From positions 1-64,000 of the forward strand of contig VXAA01003401.1 in the NCBI GenBank assembly GCA_013399115.1: a stretch of DNA of 64,000 bases, read 5' to 3'. Positions 1 to 9,599 of the stretch are shown in pieces. The stretch comes from Anseranas semipalmata. Taxonomy: Eukaryota > Chordata > Aves > Anseriformes > Anseranatidae. Both the position numbers and the translations under genes were made by a program. Numbering within the stretch: position 1 is the stretch's first letter; each line of letters begins with the position of its first letter. The notes beneath the pieces were generated by a model. That model did no database searches. It was not told where the DNA came from and saw nothing but the letters and a program-made list of their open reading frames with translations.

Positions 1-126
1 TTTTAATTTTTATTTTTTCTCAAGAAGAAGAGTCCATTCCGTGTCTTTCTTGACAATAAAGTGAAAAACAAAAACAAATGGGGAGAAATGTTGAGGGATA
101 TAACTTTTTTGCCTCATTCCCACCCC

Positions 127-192
127 ACTTTTTTTCTTTTTTTTTTTTTTTTTTTTTGTTGGTAACTTTTTTTTTTTTTTTAATTTTTTTTT
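127..192. repeat. Poly-T tracts
   Basis: Two long T runs (about 129-157 and 167-191) are broken only by a few other bases, and an A run follows at 201-210. They look like slippage-expanded homopolymers. Sequence accuracy here is doubtful, and an ambiguous base lies 40 bp downstream. Confidence 0.9.
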
Positions 193-236
193 TCACCTTT
201 AAAAAAAAAACGAAACTGAGATGAAGTTCCGGGGGG

Positions 237-237
237 N
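237..237. other. Single ambiguous base with duplicated flanks
   Basis: One N follows a run of six G. The 8-mer AAGTTCCG occurs immediately to the left (224-231) and right (238-245). This suggests a low-quality join or a base call in a difficult homopolymer context rather than a true single-base ambiguity. Confidence 0.9.
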
Positions 238-328
238 AAGTTCCGAGGAGACCCATCTGCATTTTTCGTGTGTGTGCTTAATTACAAGATTCCAAATCGA
301 CTTGCACCTTTTTGAAATCATCGCTGGC

Positions 329-418
329 GGGAAAAAGAGAGGAAGAGGAGAGAGAGAGAGAGAAAGAAAGAGAGAGAGAGAGAGAAGAAAAAGGAAAGGG
401 GAAAAAAAAAGAAAAAAG
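329..418. repeat. Homopurine (GA)n/(GAAA)n low-complexity tract
   Basis: About 90 bases contain only A and G on the plus strand: a GA dinucleotide core near 347-384, then an A-rich G-poor tail. Long polypurine tracts with mirror symmetry can form triplex (H-DNA) structures. The open frame crossing it is a low-complexity artefact. Confidence 0.9.
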
Positions 419-929
419 TGAGCTGATGCTCACTTTAAATGGAGGAGGCGTCTGCATTGCACATTTGCCACGGATTTAGTTGATTTATATATATAATATA
501 TTATATAACTTTTTTGGCAAAAAAGCACTATTTTTATGGGACATTTTGTGTAGTATCTGAAGAGGGATTGTAATGTTTAAAATGTGTTATGGTGCTAAAG
601 TAAGTTGGAAGGGAAAAAACCCAGAAATAGCAAGGGAGGGTGGGGAGGGAAGGACAAGATAGCGAATACTGAACTTGAAATTTTAGCTTTTCGTTTTAGG
701 AAAAGTGTGATAAATGTGTTTCTTTTCTCTTCTGAAATATAGCTTGGTCATGACCATGTGAGCTAGTTGGCTGTCACTCATGTACACAGATGCACGCACA
801 CACAGAAATACATACACGCATCCTTTTTTTTTTTTTAAAAAAAAAAAACACAACGATTTAGCCGAAAAGGGAACTGTTCTAGAGACAAACTATTCTGAAT
901 GGCGAAGGTATTGCCAGTTACAACTCCAG

Positions 930-1275
930 GCCCTGCTTCTGCGCGGACCCTGGCGGAGCTCGGCCTCTCCATCCTCCCGACCCTGACGGCTTGCTCGCGT
1001 GAGCCGAGGCCCCGCCGAATCGCCAGCCCCACCGCGCCCCACCGCCTCCTTTCCCTTCTCTTGCCCTTTGTGTCCTTGTCACAGGACCCCCCCTGCCCTC
1101 CTCCCCTCGCCCCCCACCTGGGGGTGAGCACCCGGGAATGATGGGGACCCCCCCACCGCGGGGCAAGTGTCCCCCCCGGCGCGGTGGCCTCCATCAGCGT
1201 GGTGGCTGGGACGGGTTCGCGGGAGGGGGAAAGGCAACTGTCCGGCTTGAGGGTCAGGACTCGGCGAGCAGGTGG
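930..1275. promoter_or_regulatory. CpG-rich block (CpG-island-like)
   Basis: By hand count about 30 CpG dinucleotides fall in about 345 bp at roughly two-thirds G+C. That is close to the random expectation, so CpG is not depleted, and the flanks are very AT-rich. Such blocks are often promoters or unmethylated regulatory islands. No transcript start can be assigned. Several open frames on both strands across it are composition artefacts. Confidence 0.55.
1087..1115 (-). promoter_or_regulatory. G-quadruplex motif on the minus strand
   Basis: The plus strand carries four C runs of 7, 3, 4 and 6 separated by loops of 2, 4 and 3 bases, so the minus strand fits the G3+N1-7 quadruplex rule. It sits inside the CpG-rich block. 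Folding is inferred, not shown. Confidence 0.6.
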
Positions 1276-1399
1276 GTTGGAGAGGTGGGCAGAGGGCTGT
1301 AAAATAGGTTGGTTTTTAAAATAATATATATTATCTGTCTAGGAACCGTAAAAAAGGGGGGAATCAATTACATCTCCCTGTGATATACTCTCACTTGCT

Positions 1400-1405
1400 A
1401 ATAAA
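1400..1405 (+). promoter_or_regulatory. Candidate poly(A) signal AATAAA
   Basis: A canonical hexamer is followed within about 40 bp by a GT/T-rich stretch (CTGT, TTGCTTTGTC), the usual layout of a cleavage and polyadenylation site. It is the best-placed of four hexamers in the first 2 kb. Without a known upstream coding exon this stays tentative. Confidence 0.35.
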
Positions 1406-1706
1406 ATGGGGACACTCTGTTAACCAGTTCTGTACTTGCTTTGTCTTATATATCCATACATTTAAAACATAAAAAAAAAAAGACTACTTGAATTGTATTC
1501 TATTTCGTGGTTTTGAGGGGAGGGCTAGGGGGAGTCTCGAGAGGGGGAGGATTTTAATGTATAATCCTTTTGTTTGTTATTACCTTGCAATGTTGAGCCA
1601 TGAAGCCTTTGTTTAAAAAAATGGCACTGCAATACACGACAAAGAAAATCCTTTATTTATTTTATTAAATATATATGGAAAAGAATGAAAATTGGTCCAA
1701 ATTAAA

Positions 1707-1734
1707 GGGGGGGAAGGGAAGCGGGTGGGTGGGG
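1707..1734 (+). promoter_or_regulatory. G-quadruplex motif on the plus strand
   Basis: Five G runs (7, 3, 3, 3 and 4 bases) are separated by loops of 2, 4, 1 and 1 bases. Short loops and a spare G run predict a stable quadruplex. If the region is a plus-strand 3' UTR, the motif would also be present in the RNA. Confidence 0.7.
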
Positions 1735-1866
1735 AAGGCAGAATAAAAATAGAGCAATTGCAAATAATTGACTTTTTTTTTTCCTTTTCATGTGTCTTTT
1801 TTTAAAAGAAACCTAGTTTTTATTTTTTAAAAAGAGAAGTAAAAGCTTTCCTGGATGCTTTGTACC

Positions 1867-1903
1867 AAAAAAAGAAAAATGAAAAAAAAAAAAAAAAAGA
1901 AAA
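1867..1903. repeat. A-rich low-complexity tract
   Basis: A runs are broken by single G or T bases, with the longest uninterrupted run around 1882-1898. No protein or RNA gene is indicated. Confidence 0.85.
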
Positions 1904-2161
1904 TCTGTTAAGCAAATAAATATCCATCCAGAATACAGAGCCTGGCTTTTTCTTTTATTTTGGTTTATTTTTTTCCTCTTGGGGTTGGAGTTGGGTGTGG
2001 AGGAGGCCACGCCAAGCGACAAGGGACCACAAGACATTTCTAGATGCAGATTTCCTGCTGTCTCTGGTTTCTCAAGGCAGATATCACCTCTCTAAATCTT
2101 TAGCCATCCCGCTCAGCTGCTTTTCATCACCTACAACCATCAGGCACCAGTGCTTTGCACT

Positions 2162-2199
2162 GGTAAAATGCTGTGATATGGGAGGTAAAATGCTGTGAT
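2162..2199. repeat. Partial tandem duplication, 22-bp period
   Basis: GGTAAAATGCTGTGAT occurs at 2162-2177 and again at 2184-2199, so a 22-bp unit is present about 1.7 times. This is a small local duplication and probably neutral. Confidence 0.9.
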
Positions 2200-3921
2200 T
2201 CCAGCTTGGTAGTCATTTCCACTGGTGTAGCGCGATGGCTGGGCAAAATAGTGCCAAAGCATCCCCAAATCCTCGAATTTGGATGCCATGCCGATGCACA
2301 GGCCCACGGGCACAGCCAAAACAGCCAAAACCCCTCTCTGCTTGTGGGACCTGCTGGATCCAAGCCCCCGACCCCAGGCAACTTGGGCTGGAAAAGCTTT
2401 GCCACCTCGAAAGCAGAGTCCAAGATTTAGGCACTTGAAGATGCATATTTTAAACCAGTATTTTTTAAAATTTACAGTAAGCCAAAAAGCAGATTTTTTT
2501 ATGGTTAGTCAAGAGGGTTTTTGCACAGATGCGGGGCTGGCTGCTTCCTTTGGGCATGTACTTCATTGCCGGTGCAGAAAAGATGGGTCTGTCTTCCCAA
2601 CCGCATCCCACCACCAGCCTTGGACCTTTGGTTTTGTTTGCACCAAGGGGTGTCCCTCTAAAGAGGTGAGGACTGACTTCATCGTGGCTTCTGGTGGCCA
2701 CTGCTGGAACTTTTCTCTTTGGGAGATTTGTTCCCTTTCTGCTTTTTGCTGCATGAATCATGGTCATGGGCAACATTCAGAGATGGTTTAAAAAACAGGT
2801 GAAACTTCAGCCACAGCTCTTGGCTGCTTCTTCCAGGGAGCAAAGCAAAGAGGCTGAGAGCACCATAAAGATGCCGATACCATTTCCAAGCACTGTGTTG
2901 ATGCTGCTGGAAGTGGCCTCAACTTTGGGCAAAGCACTCAAAGTCACTTCTGTTGGGCAAAATAAAATAAATTATGGGCTTTGGCACTTGCACAGGTGTG
3001 CTGAGTTCTCTTCCTTCCTGGGGTGCTGACGTGCTTGACACCTTCTGCATCCCAACATTTGCAGTGGGGTCATTGCATCGGTGGGACAAAAATGCAGAAC
3101 TGTGTTGGGATTTGGGTAGCGAGGCAGGGGATGCTGGCAAGAGGGATCATGAGCACATCGTGTCCCTGCACAGGAGAAAGTGGCTCATTTTTACCCCTCC
3201 TTTCCATCTCATCCTGCCATGGGGCCAGAGCAGGGTGGTAAATTTGGGGTCATTTTTTGGATAAACAGGAGATTGTTCAAAATGTTCAAAATGTGCCCTC
3301 TGGCTCGGTGAGGAGCTCACTGGCTTGCAAAGAGAGATCCAAGCAGCCACAGGGAGCTCTGAGCCTGGTCCTGGCCAGCAAGGACCCTTGGGTGGGTGAT
3401 ACTGCGTGAGATGGGACCTTAGCTTCAGGTCAAGTTTCTTCTGTTGCCTGCAAAGCCTCTTTGAGGATCAGCAGATAAATCACGGGCGCAGCTTGGAAAT
3501 CCCTGGGGAGGAACAGCTCGGAGTGGGTCTGGACACCCAACAAACCTCCATGTCCAACCCAGCTGGTCCAGCAACATCCTGCTCTTTTGACATACAAGAA
3601 GATGGGGAGGCAAAGGTTAATGTCAGCAGAAAAGTTTGAAATGTTGTTTAGTGCCCCAGGGAGGACTGGGAAAGTCACCCACTTGGTCTCAGTGTTATCT
3701 TGTAGCTCTGCAGGAGGCAAAAGGATTTTTGCACAAGGCATCACTTCAGAGGGCATTTTTCCAGTGGGATACATGGTGGGATATGGGGAAAGAGGGAGTG
3801 TGCAACCTGCTGTAGGGAGGTGGCCACAGCCTTTGCAGGGTGCATAAAGCACTGTCTTGGCTGTATCTGGATACAGGTAGATACAGGTGGAAGAAAAAAA
3901 CAAACACCAACCAACATATAC

Positions 3922-3938
3922 TTTTTTTTTTTTTTTTT
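3922..3938. repeat. Poly-T run
   Basis: A pure T run of about 17 bases sits in otherwise mixed sequence. No adjacent retroelement body was recognised that would make it a poly(A) tail. Confidence 0.9.
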
Positions 3939-4219
3939 AATCCAGAAAGCAGCTGAGCTGTTTTCCTAGCATTCAATGAGCAGTGCTAGTGCCATCAGGA
4001 TGGACTCAGCCTCCAAACTGGTTCCTCTACTTCCATATCCCCTAGAAGTTTCATCCATTTCATCCTTTGGCTGTCAAAAGCTTGTATTTTTTTGGTGATG
4101 TACCTAGCTGCACTAAATGAAGGAAAGAACTGTATTTGTTGTTTTGTTTGTTTGTTTGCTTTCTAAATGATTTTCTTGGTGTATGTAGTATTGTCCGTTG
4201 ATGTTTTACAGGGCTGTGG

Positions 4220-4370
4220 GGAAGCCTGGGAAAGGCGTTGATGCATCATGGATTATTTCACTTGTCTGCATTCAGCAATAGGCAAGCCTCAGACTGCCCG
4301 CATTCTGCACCTATTGCATTTTGCATTTGTAATGCATTATCAATAAAGCAAATCAGTTATAATAACCTCC
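4220..4370. promoter_or_regulatory. Possible conserved non-coding element
   Basis: The patch is AT-rich with mixed composition and several TGCAT/ATTTG-type words (ATTGCATTTTGCATTTG, then AATGCATTATC), which resemble POU or octamer half-sites. An AATAAA follows near 4340. Composition and motif density suggest a regulatory element. Conservation is not demonstrated. Confidence 0.25.
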
Positions 4371-5768
4371 TGGCATCCGGTGTCTTTTTCTCCCCCTTGC
4401 TTCGCTGCTGTGCTCCCAGCTGTGCGCATCCCGAGGAATGCACTAGCTCATTAAAATCATGTCAGCCTTTGCAGGGAGCCCTGCGAGAGCCTCTTTCCCT
4501 GCCTTCTCCTTATATCTGCCAAGAGCGAACCGAAAGCTGAGGTTTCCAACCTGCCAGGCTCTCCCTCAGCGATGAATAACGACATTGAAATGGGAAATTT
4601 CTGAACTAGGGTTTTTTTGATGTTGTTTTGGACTGTGTTGGAGGTCAGAGTAGACACTCAAAATGGGCTGTTCTGTTTTTCAGCTGGCTGCTGGCCTGAC
4701 TCTGCCGTGCCTTCTTCTGCATAGATGTAGCTCAAATTAAGAGCAGCTTAGTGTGAGAAGACCACTGGGGAAAAGGTTGGTTGGGGACAGTTTGCATCTC
4801 TCAGGATCAAAAAGCACATACTAACCGTTGTTGACCCACCAAGGGGCTGGTGTCCTAAGCACAAATGGGACCTTTTGGAAAGCCACCCGCAGCAGAATAG
4901 TGCAAGGCTGGTGTAACTGTGGGCACGAGGCAAAGCCGGACTGATTCGTAGTGCTCAGGGACCTGGAAGCATCTCAGCCTGTTCCACAGCCAGTGCTTCC
5001 AACCTTTCCTGGGTTTCAGAGCCCTGTGTTTCCCCCAGTGTGGTGAGGATCTCTGGGTAGCAAACTCAAGCCCAGCTTTGCTTTCCTTGAACACTGTTCA
5101 TTGAGCCCGTTGAAGAAGTTCACAGATTTCTTTGGGTTCCTGGACTATAAGCTGAAACATCAAAGTTTTTATTTTTCTAGCAAAATAAACCAATAAGAAA
5201 ACAAATTATTTCATGTTTTGGGGAGGAACAAGGTGGGATGTTAGAACTGGGAAGAAGGCATGAACTCGGTGGCCTTATATCTGACTTGTCACAGTTTGGT
5301 CTATGAAGCAGCTGATCAACCTGCAGTAGCGAAGTAAGGGAAGCAGATTTGCAGTGAGGCATGGCTGGGAACATCACCGCCTTCTTAAGCAGACCCAAAA
5401 ACATGACTGTAAGTGCATTTTGGGTGCAGTTTTCCTAAGCTCCGTGATAGGAGCATGGGGACCTGTGAAAGTACACCCCAGCTTCTAGGACAGAGTATCT
5501 CCCCATCATCCCCCCCACTAAAAAAATCACTCGGAATAGGAATTTTTGATACTCGATTACACTGTCTCAAGCCAGAAGGGCACACTGATAATTGTAATCT
5601 TTGTTTTCTTCACAGCTGGGGCATAGCCGCAAAGGGAGGGAGGCGATTAGGAGAATATTAAGACTTCATCTTCCAAGACGTTGTTGCTTCTGTTCCTCCT
5701 CCCTCTCCCTTTCGTTCCCCATGCTTAGCAAAGAAAGCGGCGGGAGGATTATTTCTCAAGGCCTACAA

Positions 5769-5776
5769 TGACGTCA
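5769..5776. promoter_or_regulatory. Perfect CRE palindrome TGACGTCA
   Basis: The full 8-bp CREB/ATF consensus is followed by a CpG-bearing stretch and a TATTTATTTATG sequence. The surrounding 5.69-5.95 kb mixes AT-rich and CpG-bearing words and could be a small regulatory element. Binding is inferred from the motif alone. Confidence 0.4.
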
Positions 5777-6026
5777 ATACGCGGGGTATTTATTTATGAA
5801 ATTGAATCTAACAGTGGGGGAGAGAGGAGCAGGGGAAGATGGACGCGCAAAGCCAGCAGCTGCCAAGTTATAACAGAGCTGCAACCTCCCAGTATTTTTC
5901 TACCCTCTTTCTGGGGGAGGGATGCGGTGCCCAGAGCTTCGAAGGCCCAGGAAAAGCGAGGAGAAAGGAGAAAAACAGGAAAGGCAGACTTAGCATTGAG
6001 AGCAGAGGAAAGGTGCAGTACGGGGA

Positions 6027-6043
6027 TGACCTGAAAGAGGTCA
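6027..6043. promoter_or_regulatory. Everted nuclear-receptor repeat (TGACCT-N5-AGGTCA)
   Basis: Two perfect AGGTCA half-sites face away from each other with the 5-bp spacer GAAAG. Everted repeats of this half-site are known binding geometries for some RXR heterodimers, mostly with 6-8 bp spacers. It lies about 250 bp downstream of the CRE. No bound factor can be named. Confidence 0.4.
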
Positions 6044-6653
6044 ATAGCCTGCTTCTGGTGCTGGGATAATCAGCTTTAGTCCTTCCGCAGGGAGGTTAGC
6101 ACTGCAGACACCTGCCTTCAGGCAGGCTCTGACCAGGTTGGAGCAGCCCTTTCCTCTCAACCTGTTTGATCTTTATAGAGAAAAATCAGGAAGGGTTGAA
6201 ATTCCGCCCAAGAACTAATTTCTCCTTTTGATGCCCCTTCTTCATTCCCCATTTCAGGCTCAGGCAGCAAAGCAGCTGTCTAAGAAGCCCAGCAGTAAAG
6301 TTAACGTGAAAACTAAATCGTCCCCTGCAGTCAATGGGAAGCAGCTTTCCAAACTAGAAATTTTGCCCATTGATGTCACCATATGCAGCAGCATAAAAAA
6401 AGTGAAACCCTAAAAGGAGGAGTAGTTTCTGCTCTACAAGTCCTGGTGCAGCGCATCCCCTGGGGACACCAAGGAGCCTGAGGAGCACAGATGACCATGA
6501 CCATGTGATGCCTTTGTCTTTAATCCCAATGAGTGCTGGGAGAAGATGTCTTTGGGCATCTCCCTCTTTGCTCAGGTGAAAGCTTGGCCTACAGGGTCCA
6601 GGTTTTGGTTTTCCCAGTGGGGTTTGTCCCTAAAAGAGGGGAAGAGGCAGACT

Positions 6654-6685
6654 GAATACCATCCTCTGCGAATACCATCCTCTGT
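6654..6685. repeat. 16-bp tandem duplication
   Basis: GAATACCATCCTCTG occurs twice head to tail (starting at 6654 and 6670). This is a recent-looking local duplication with no coding context. Confidence 0.9.
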
Positions 6686-7037
6686 CCCTCACAGGCTTGG
6701 AAGAAATGCATGGAAATTTGCTCCCTCACAGATGGCAGTAGAGGAGGATGGTTTTGCCTTTCCCAAGTAGCATAGAATAGGGTTGGGAAATGGGGAGAGG
6801 GAAGGGAAAACACACAAATGTGAGCATGGAAATCAAAAAGTGCTAAAGGAGCACCGCAGATCTCCAGCTTTGTTGTCAAACCCCCACGTTTCCTGGAATT
6901 CCCCTCCCAACTTCCTATTGCCATGCACAAGGAGGAGGCGATGCCCTGGCAAATCGCCCCCTGCGAAGCCTTTGCTCAGTTCTGCCACTGCTTTTCGTGC
7001 CCTTGCAAACAGCATCAAGGTGTCAGCCAGCCCGGAG

Positions 7038-7200
7038 CTTATTGTTTATCCAAAATAAGGCAAGACAGACATGTTCTGGAGATCTGTTTACAAGTCAGGC
7101 TATCTCCAGTTATATAATGACACAAGCCTCGCTGCCAGCAAATTGTTGCTGCGAGCCGGGGAAGACAATTAGATTGCCTCTCAGGGCGGCGAGCGCGGAC
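7038..7200. promoter_or_regulatory. Possible conserved non-coding element next to a CpG island
   Basis: A run of words typical of developmental enhancers is present: ATTGTTTATC (SOX/FOX-like), ACATGTTC, TATATAATGACA and GACAATTAGATTG (homeodomain-like ATTAG). It runs straight into the CpG-rich block at 7151-7431. Sequence character is the only evidence, and orthologous alignment is needed. Confidence 0.35.
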
Positions 7201-7431
7201 AATGCAGGCTTTGTGCCACCCAGCCACCAGCCCCGGCATCTGCGGCATGTCTTCGGAGGAAGAGGTGGCCAAGGGGAGGTGGCGCGGGAGGGCTCGGGGG
7301 CGCCAGGGCTGGAGCCAGTCTGCGAGCGCCTTCCTGTCCAGGCAGCGAGGGGATGACGGTAAATCGGTCGTCGCAACGCAGGGCAAGAGCAGCTCTGACC
7401 CCTCGGCTGCGAGCGGGGTGGGAAGTTTCGG
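7151..7431. promoter_or_regulatory. CpG-rich block (CpG-island-like)
   Basis: By hand count about 25 CpGs fall in 280 bp at roughly 64% G+C, so observed/expected is near 0.85, against clearly lower CpG density in the flanks. It may be an unmethylated promoter or enhancer island, perhaps of a non-coding transcript. The overlapping open frames have no recognised homology. Confidence 0.5.
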
Positions 7432-9135
7432 TGTTTGGCTTCCTGTGCTTCCTGGTGTGCTGATGGATTTAGGCGCTCGCTGAAGCTCCTGGCACTGCTT
7501 GTGGAGTCAGTGGAAAAAATGTGGTGTCCAGAGATGGGAAATACCAAACCCGCTCAGAAATGCACTCACTTAAAAGGGAAAGGTGGTTTCCGGGTGAACT
7601 TGCATTCCTGTCATCCATGGATGTGGACGGGCACCGGGCTTTGGAAAATTCAGGAGTGCTGCAATGAAACCTGCAATGAATGATATCTGGGATAGCTTCT
7701 GACCTGTCAGAAATGGGCCACAATCTGCTTCTAGCAGGGGTCTGGACATGGTCCTGGGCAACCTGACATCGTCAACAGCCTCAGATTAATTCAGTGAAAT
7801 TGCTCATTGCTGCAAGAAGTTAGGGAAAGAAAAACACCAAGAGAATGCTGTCTGCATGATGAATAAGGGTACATGTAGCTGCATTTGCAGGGAAGTGTTG
7901 GTAAACATCACTAAATCCTCATGCTTTGCAGGAGCTGAGGGCTGATGGCCCGGGGCAGAGGACACTTCTGCTGGCAACTTGCTAGGACACGGCTGCCCGT
8001 GCTGAGCACTTTTACTCCATCCTCTGCAGTGTTGCCCCCTGGCTTAGTGGGAAGCGGAGTGTTTAATTAAATATGCTGTCACTCTGAACTGCTTGGGAGA
8101 TTCCTGATTGTTTGGACAAACGTGCCTCATAGATATATTTTCTGCTGAGAGCATAGTCACACCGGTGGCAAAAGCTATGTGTGAAACCACACTGCAGATA
8201 AACAGAGGCATCCTCCGGTGGCAGAGCTCCCTCAGAGTTAATGAAGCACACCTGATCTGTATGCCCATTGTACAGTTCATTGAACTTCAAATCCATCCAC
8301 ATAGCAGCCAAAATTTACTGATAATAGTGGCAACCATGTACCTGCCTGAGACAAAATAGTTGTCTCATCCCAGCCCACAGAAGTAGTTCCTTCTGGAAGT
8401 GAGTCATATTTCTTCATCTTTCAAACCACTTCAAGCAATTTGTCTTGCAGACTTTCTGACTACATTTACATAAAATGCATCCTTCCTTTCTTTCTATTCC
8501 TGGTTGCATGCATGAGGTTGTTTTGGGTGGTGTGCTCGGAGGTCACACTGACACAGACACAGAGCAGCAAGCACGCTATGCTTTCGGTAGGTACTCAGCA
8601 AGGCTTAGGTAGGTGGCAGCTCCTGTTTTCCCTGGGTGCTTGCAACGGATTTACATGTCAGCACAATGAGAAAAAAGGCTAAGCTGCTGCTTGCTGCCAG
8701 AAACTCCACGAGTTAGCCTACAAAGAGCAGGTTGTAGACATGAATAACCTCACAAGACCCCTGGAAGTGAAGGGAGTATGGTTTACTGGCAAAGTTAGGG
8801 AGGTGTAAGGGAGGATGGGAAAGCAAAGAGGCTTCCAAGAATGGCTTGTGCATGAGTACGGCACGGTTAGGAACAGTTCCTCCCTGAGATTTGAGAGCAG
8901 GCTATTATTTATATCCCCATAGCTCTGCCAATGCTTGATGCTTGCAGCGTTAGAGCTGGAACTCAAGCTCTGAGCAAGCTGGAGGCTTTCATTCATGACT
9001 ATGAGGTGCCACAAGACCCTTTGGATTCTGAGAGCAAGCAAGGCCATGCATAAAAATGGTGCAAGTCCTTCACGAGCTCCACCTTAGGGCTTAGTTTCAG
9101 TACCAAGTAAAGCAGGTATCTTCAGGGTGGAGAAG
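7432..9135. other. Anonymous sequence without a recognised gene
   Basis: Short open frames only, on both strands. No recognised repeat, RNA gene or conserved-looking block. Confidence 0.55.
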
Positions 9136-9139
9136 AAAT

Positions 9140-9598
9140 GACTGGGAGGTGTATCAGAGAGGTCTCTCAGCTTGTGAGTGGCATGGAAGCAGGGAAGGGG
9201 AAGATTTTGCAAGAACGGGCAGTGTTACCTGAAGCTAGCAGGAGCTGGGCTGAAAAACCAACAAAAGGAGACAACCCTTCATGCAGCAGGTAGCAGATCT
9301 GTGGATCTTCTTACCGAAGGATGTTGTGCATATGAGAAGTTTACATGGATTCAAGGCGAGTTCACGGAAAAGAAATCCACTGAGAGTTACTAAATACATA
9401 GAAACCATATCTGGCTCAGGAAGTTCCTGAGCTGAAAATAGTTGGAGGCTGGGAGAGCACTGAGGGGAAGTATTGTATATGTTTGCCCTTGTTCTTACTT
9501 CTCCCTAGGCTTCCACTCATGGGCTCTGTTGGGGGCCGGATGTTAAGTTAGGTAGACCTTTGGTCTGACCTACTGTAGCTGTTTTTATGTCCTTAGGT
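9140..9598 (+). mobile_element. Ancient CR1-type LINE, 3' end
   Basis: The sequence follows the layout of old sauropsid CR1 3' ends. A GGCAGTGTTACCTGAAGCTA-type segment and a CAGATCTGTGGATCTTCTTAC segment (the 'WNxLP' end of ORF2) come first, then TTTACATGGATTCAAGG. The terminal AGACCTTTGGTCTGACC box and a TTTTTATG/CTTAGG octamer-like end at about 9560-9597 close it. Frames are broken and no upstream ORF2 remains. The element is 5' truncated and heavily mutated, hence old. I assign it from memory of the family and cannot name the subfamily. Confidence 0.75.
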
Positions 9599-9599
9599 A

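Larger units (their letters stand above)
1..2000 (+). other. AT-rich region, possible 3' UTR or gene-end sequence of an unidentified gene
   Basis: Seen: a T-rich start, many long A and T homopolymers, and AATAAA hexamers on the plus strand at 55-60, 1400-1405, 1742-1747 and 1915-1920. The 1400 signal is followed by a GT/T-rich stretch, as at a cleavage site. No open frame crosses the region and no splice structure is obvious. Inference: this could be the long 3' UTR of a regulatory gene lying upstream of the window and transcribed on the plus strand. I do not recognise the gene. A CpG-rich block at about 930-1275 interrupts the AT-rich sequence, so a promoter or enhancer is an alternative reading. 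Confidence 0.35.
2001..5690. other. Anonymous sequence without a recognised gene
   Basis: Only short, overlapping open frames on both strands were seen, none with recognisable homology and none with convincing splice sites. It holds a 22-bp tandem duplication (2162-2199), a poly-T run (3922-3938), a (TTTG)n stretch near 4140-4159 and a possibly conserved patch (4220-4370), described separately. Confidence 0.6.

Noticed and set aside
1..2000. Naming the upstream gene from the putative 3' UTR
   Set aside because: Several developmental transcription-factor genes have UTRs of this character, but I could not match any from memory with confidence.
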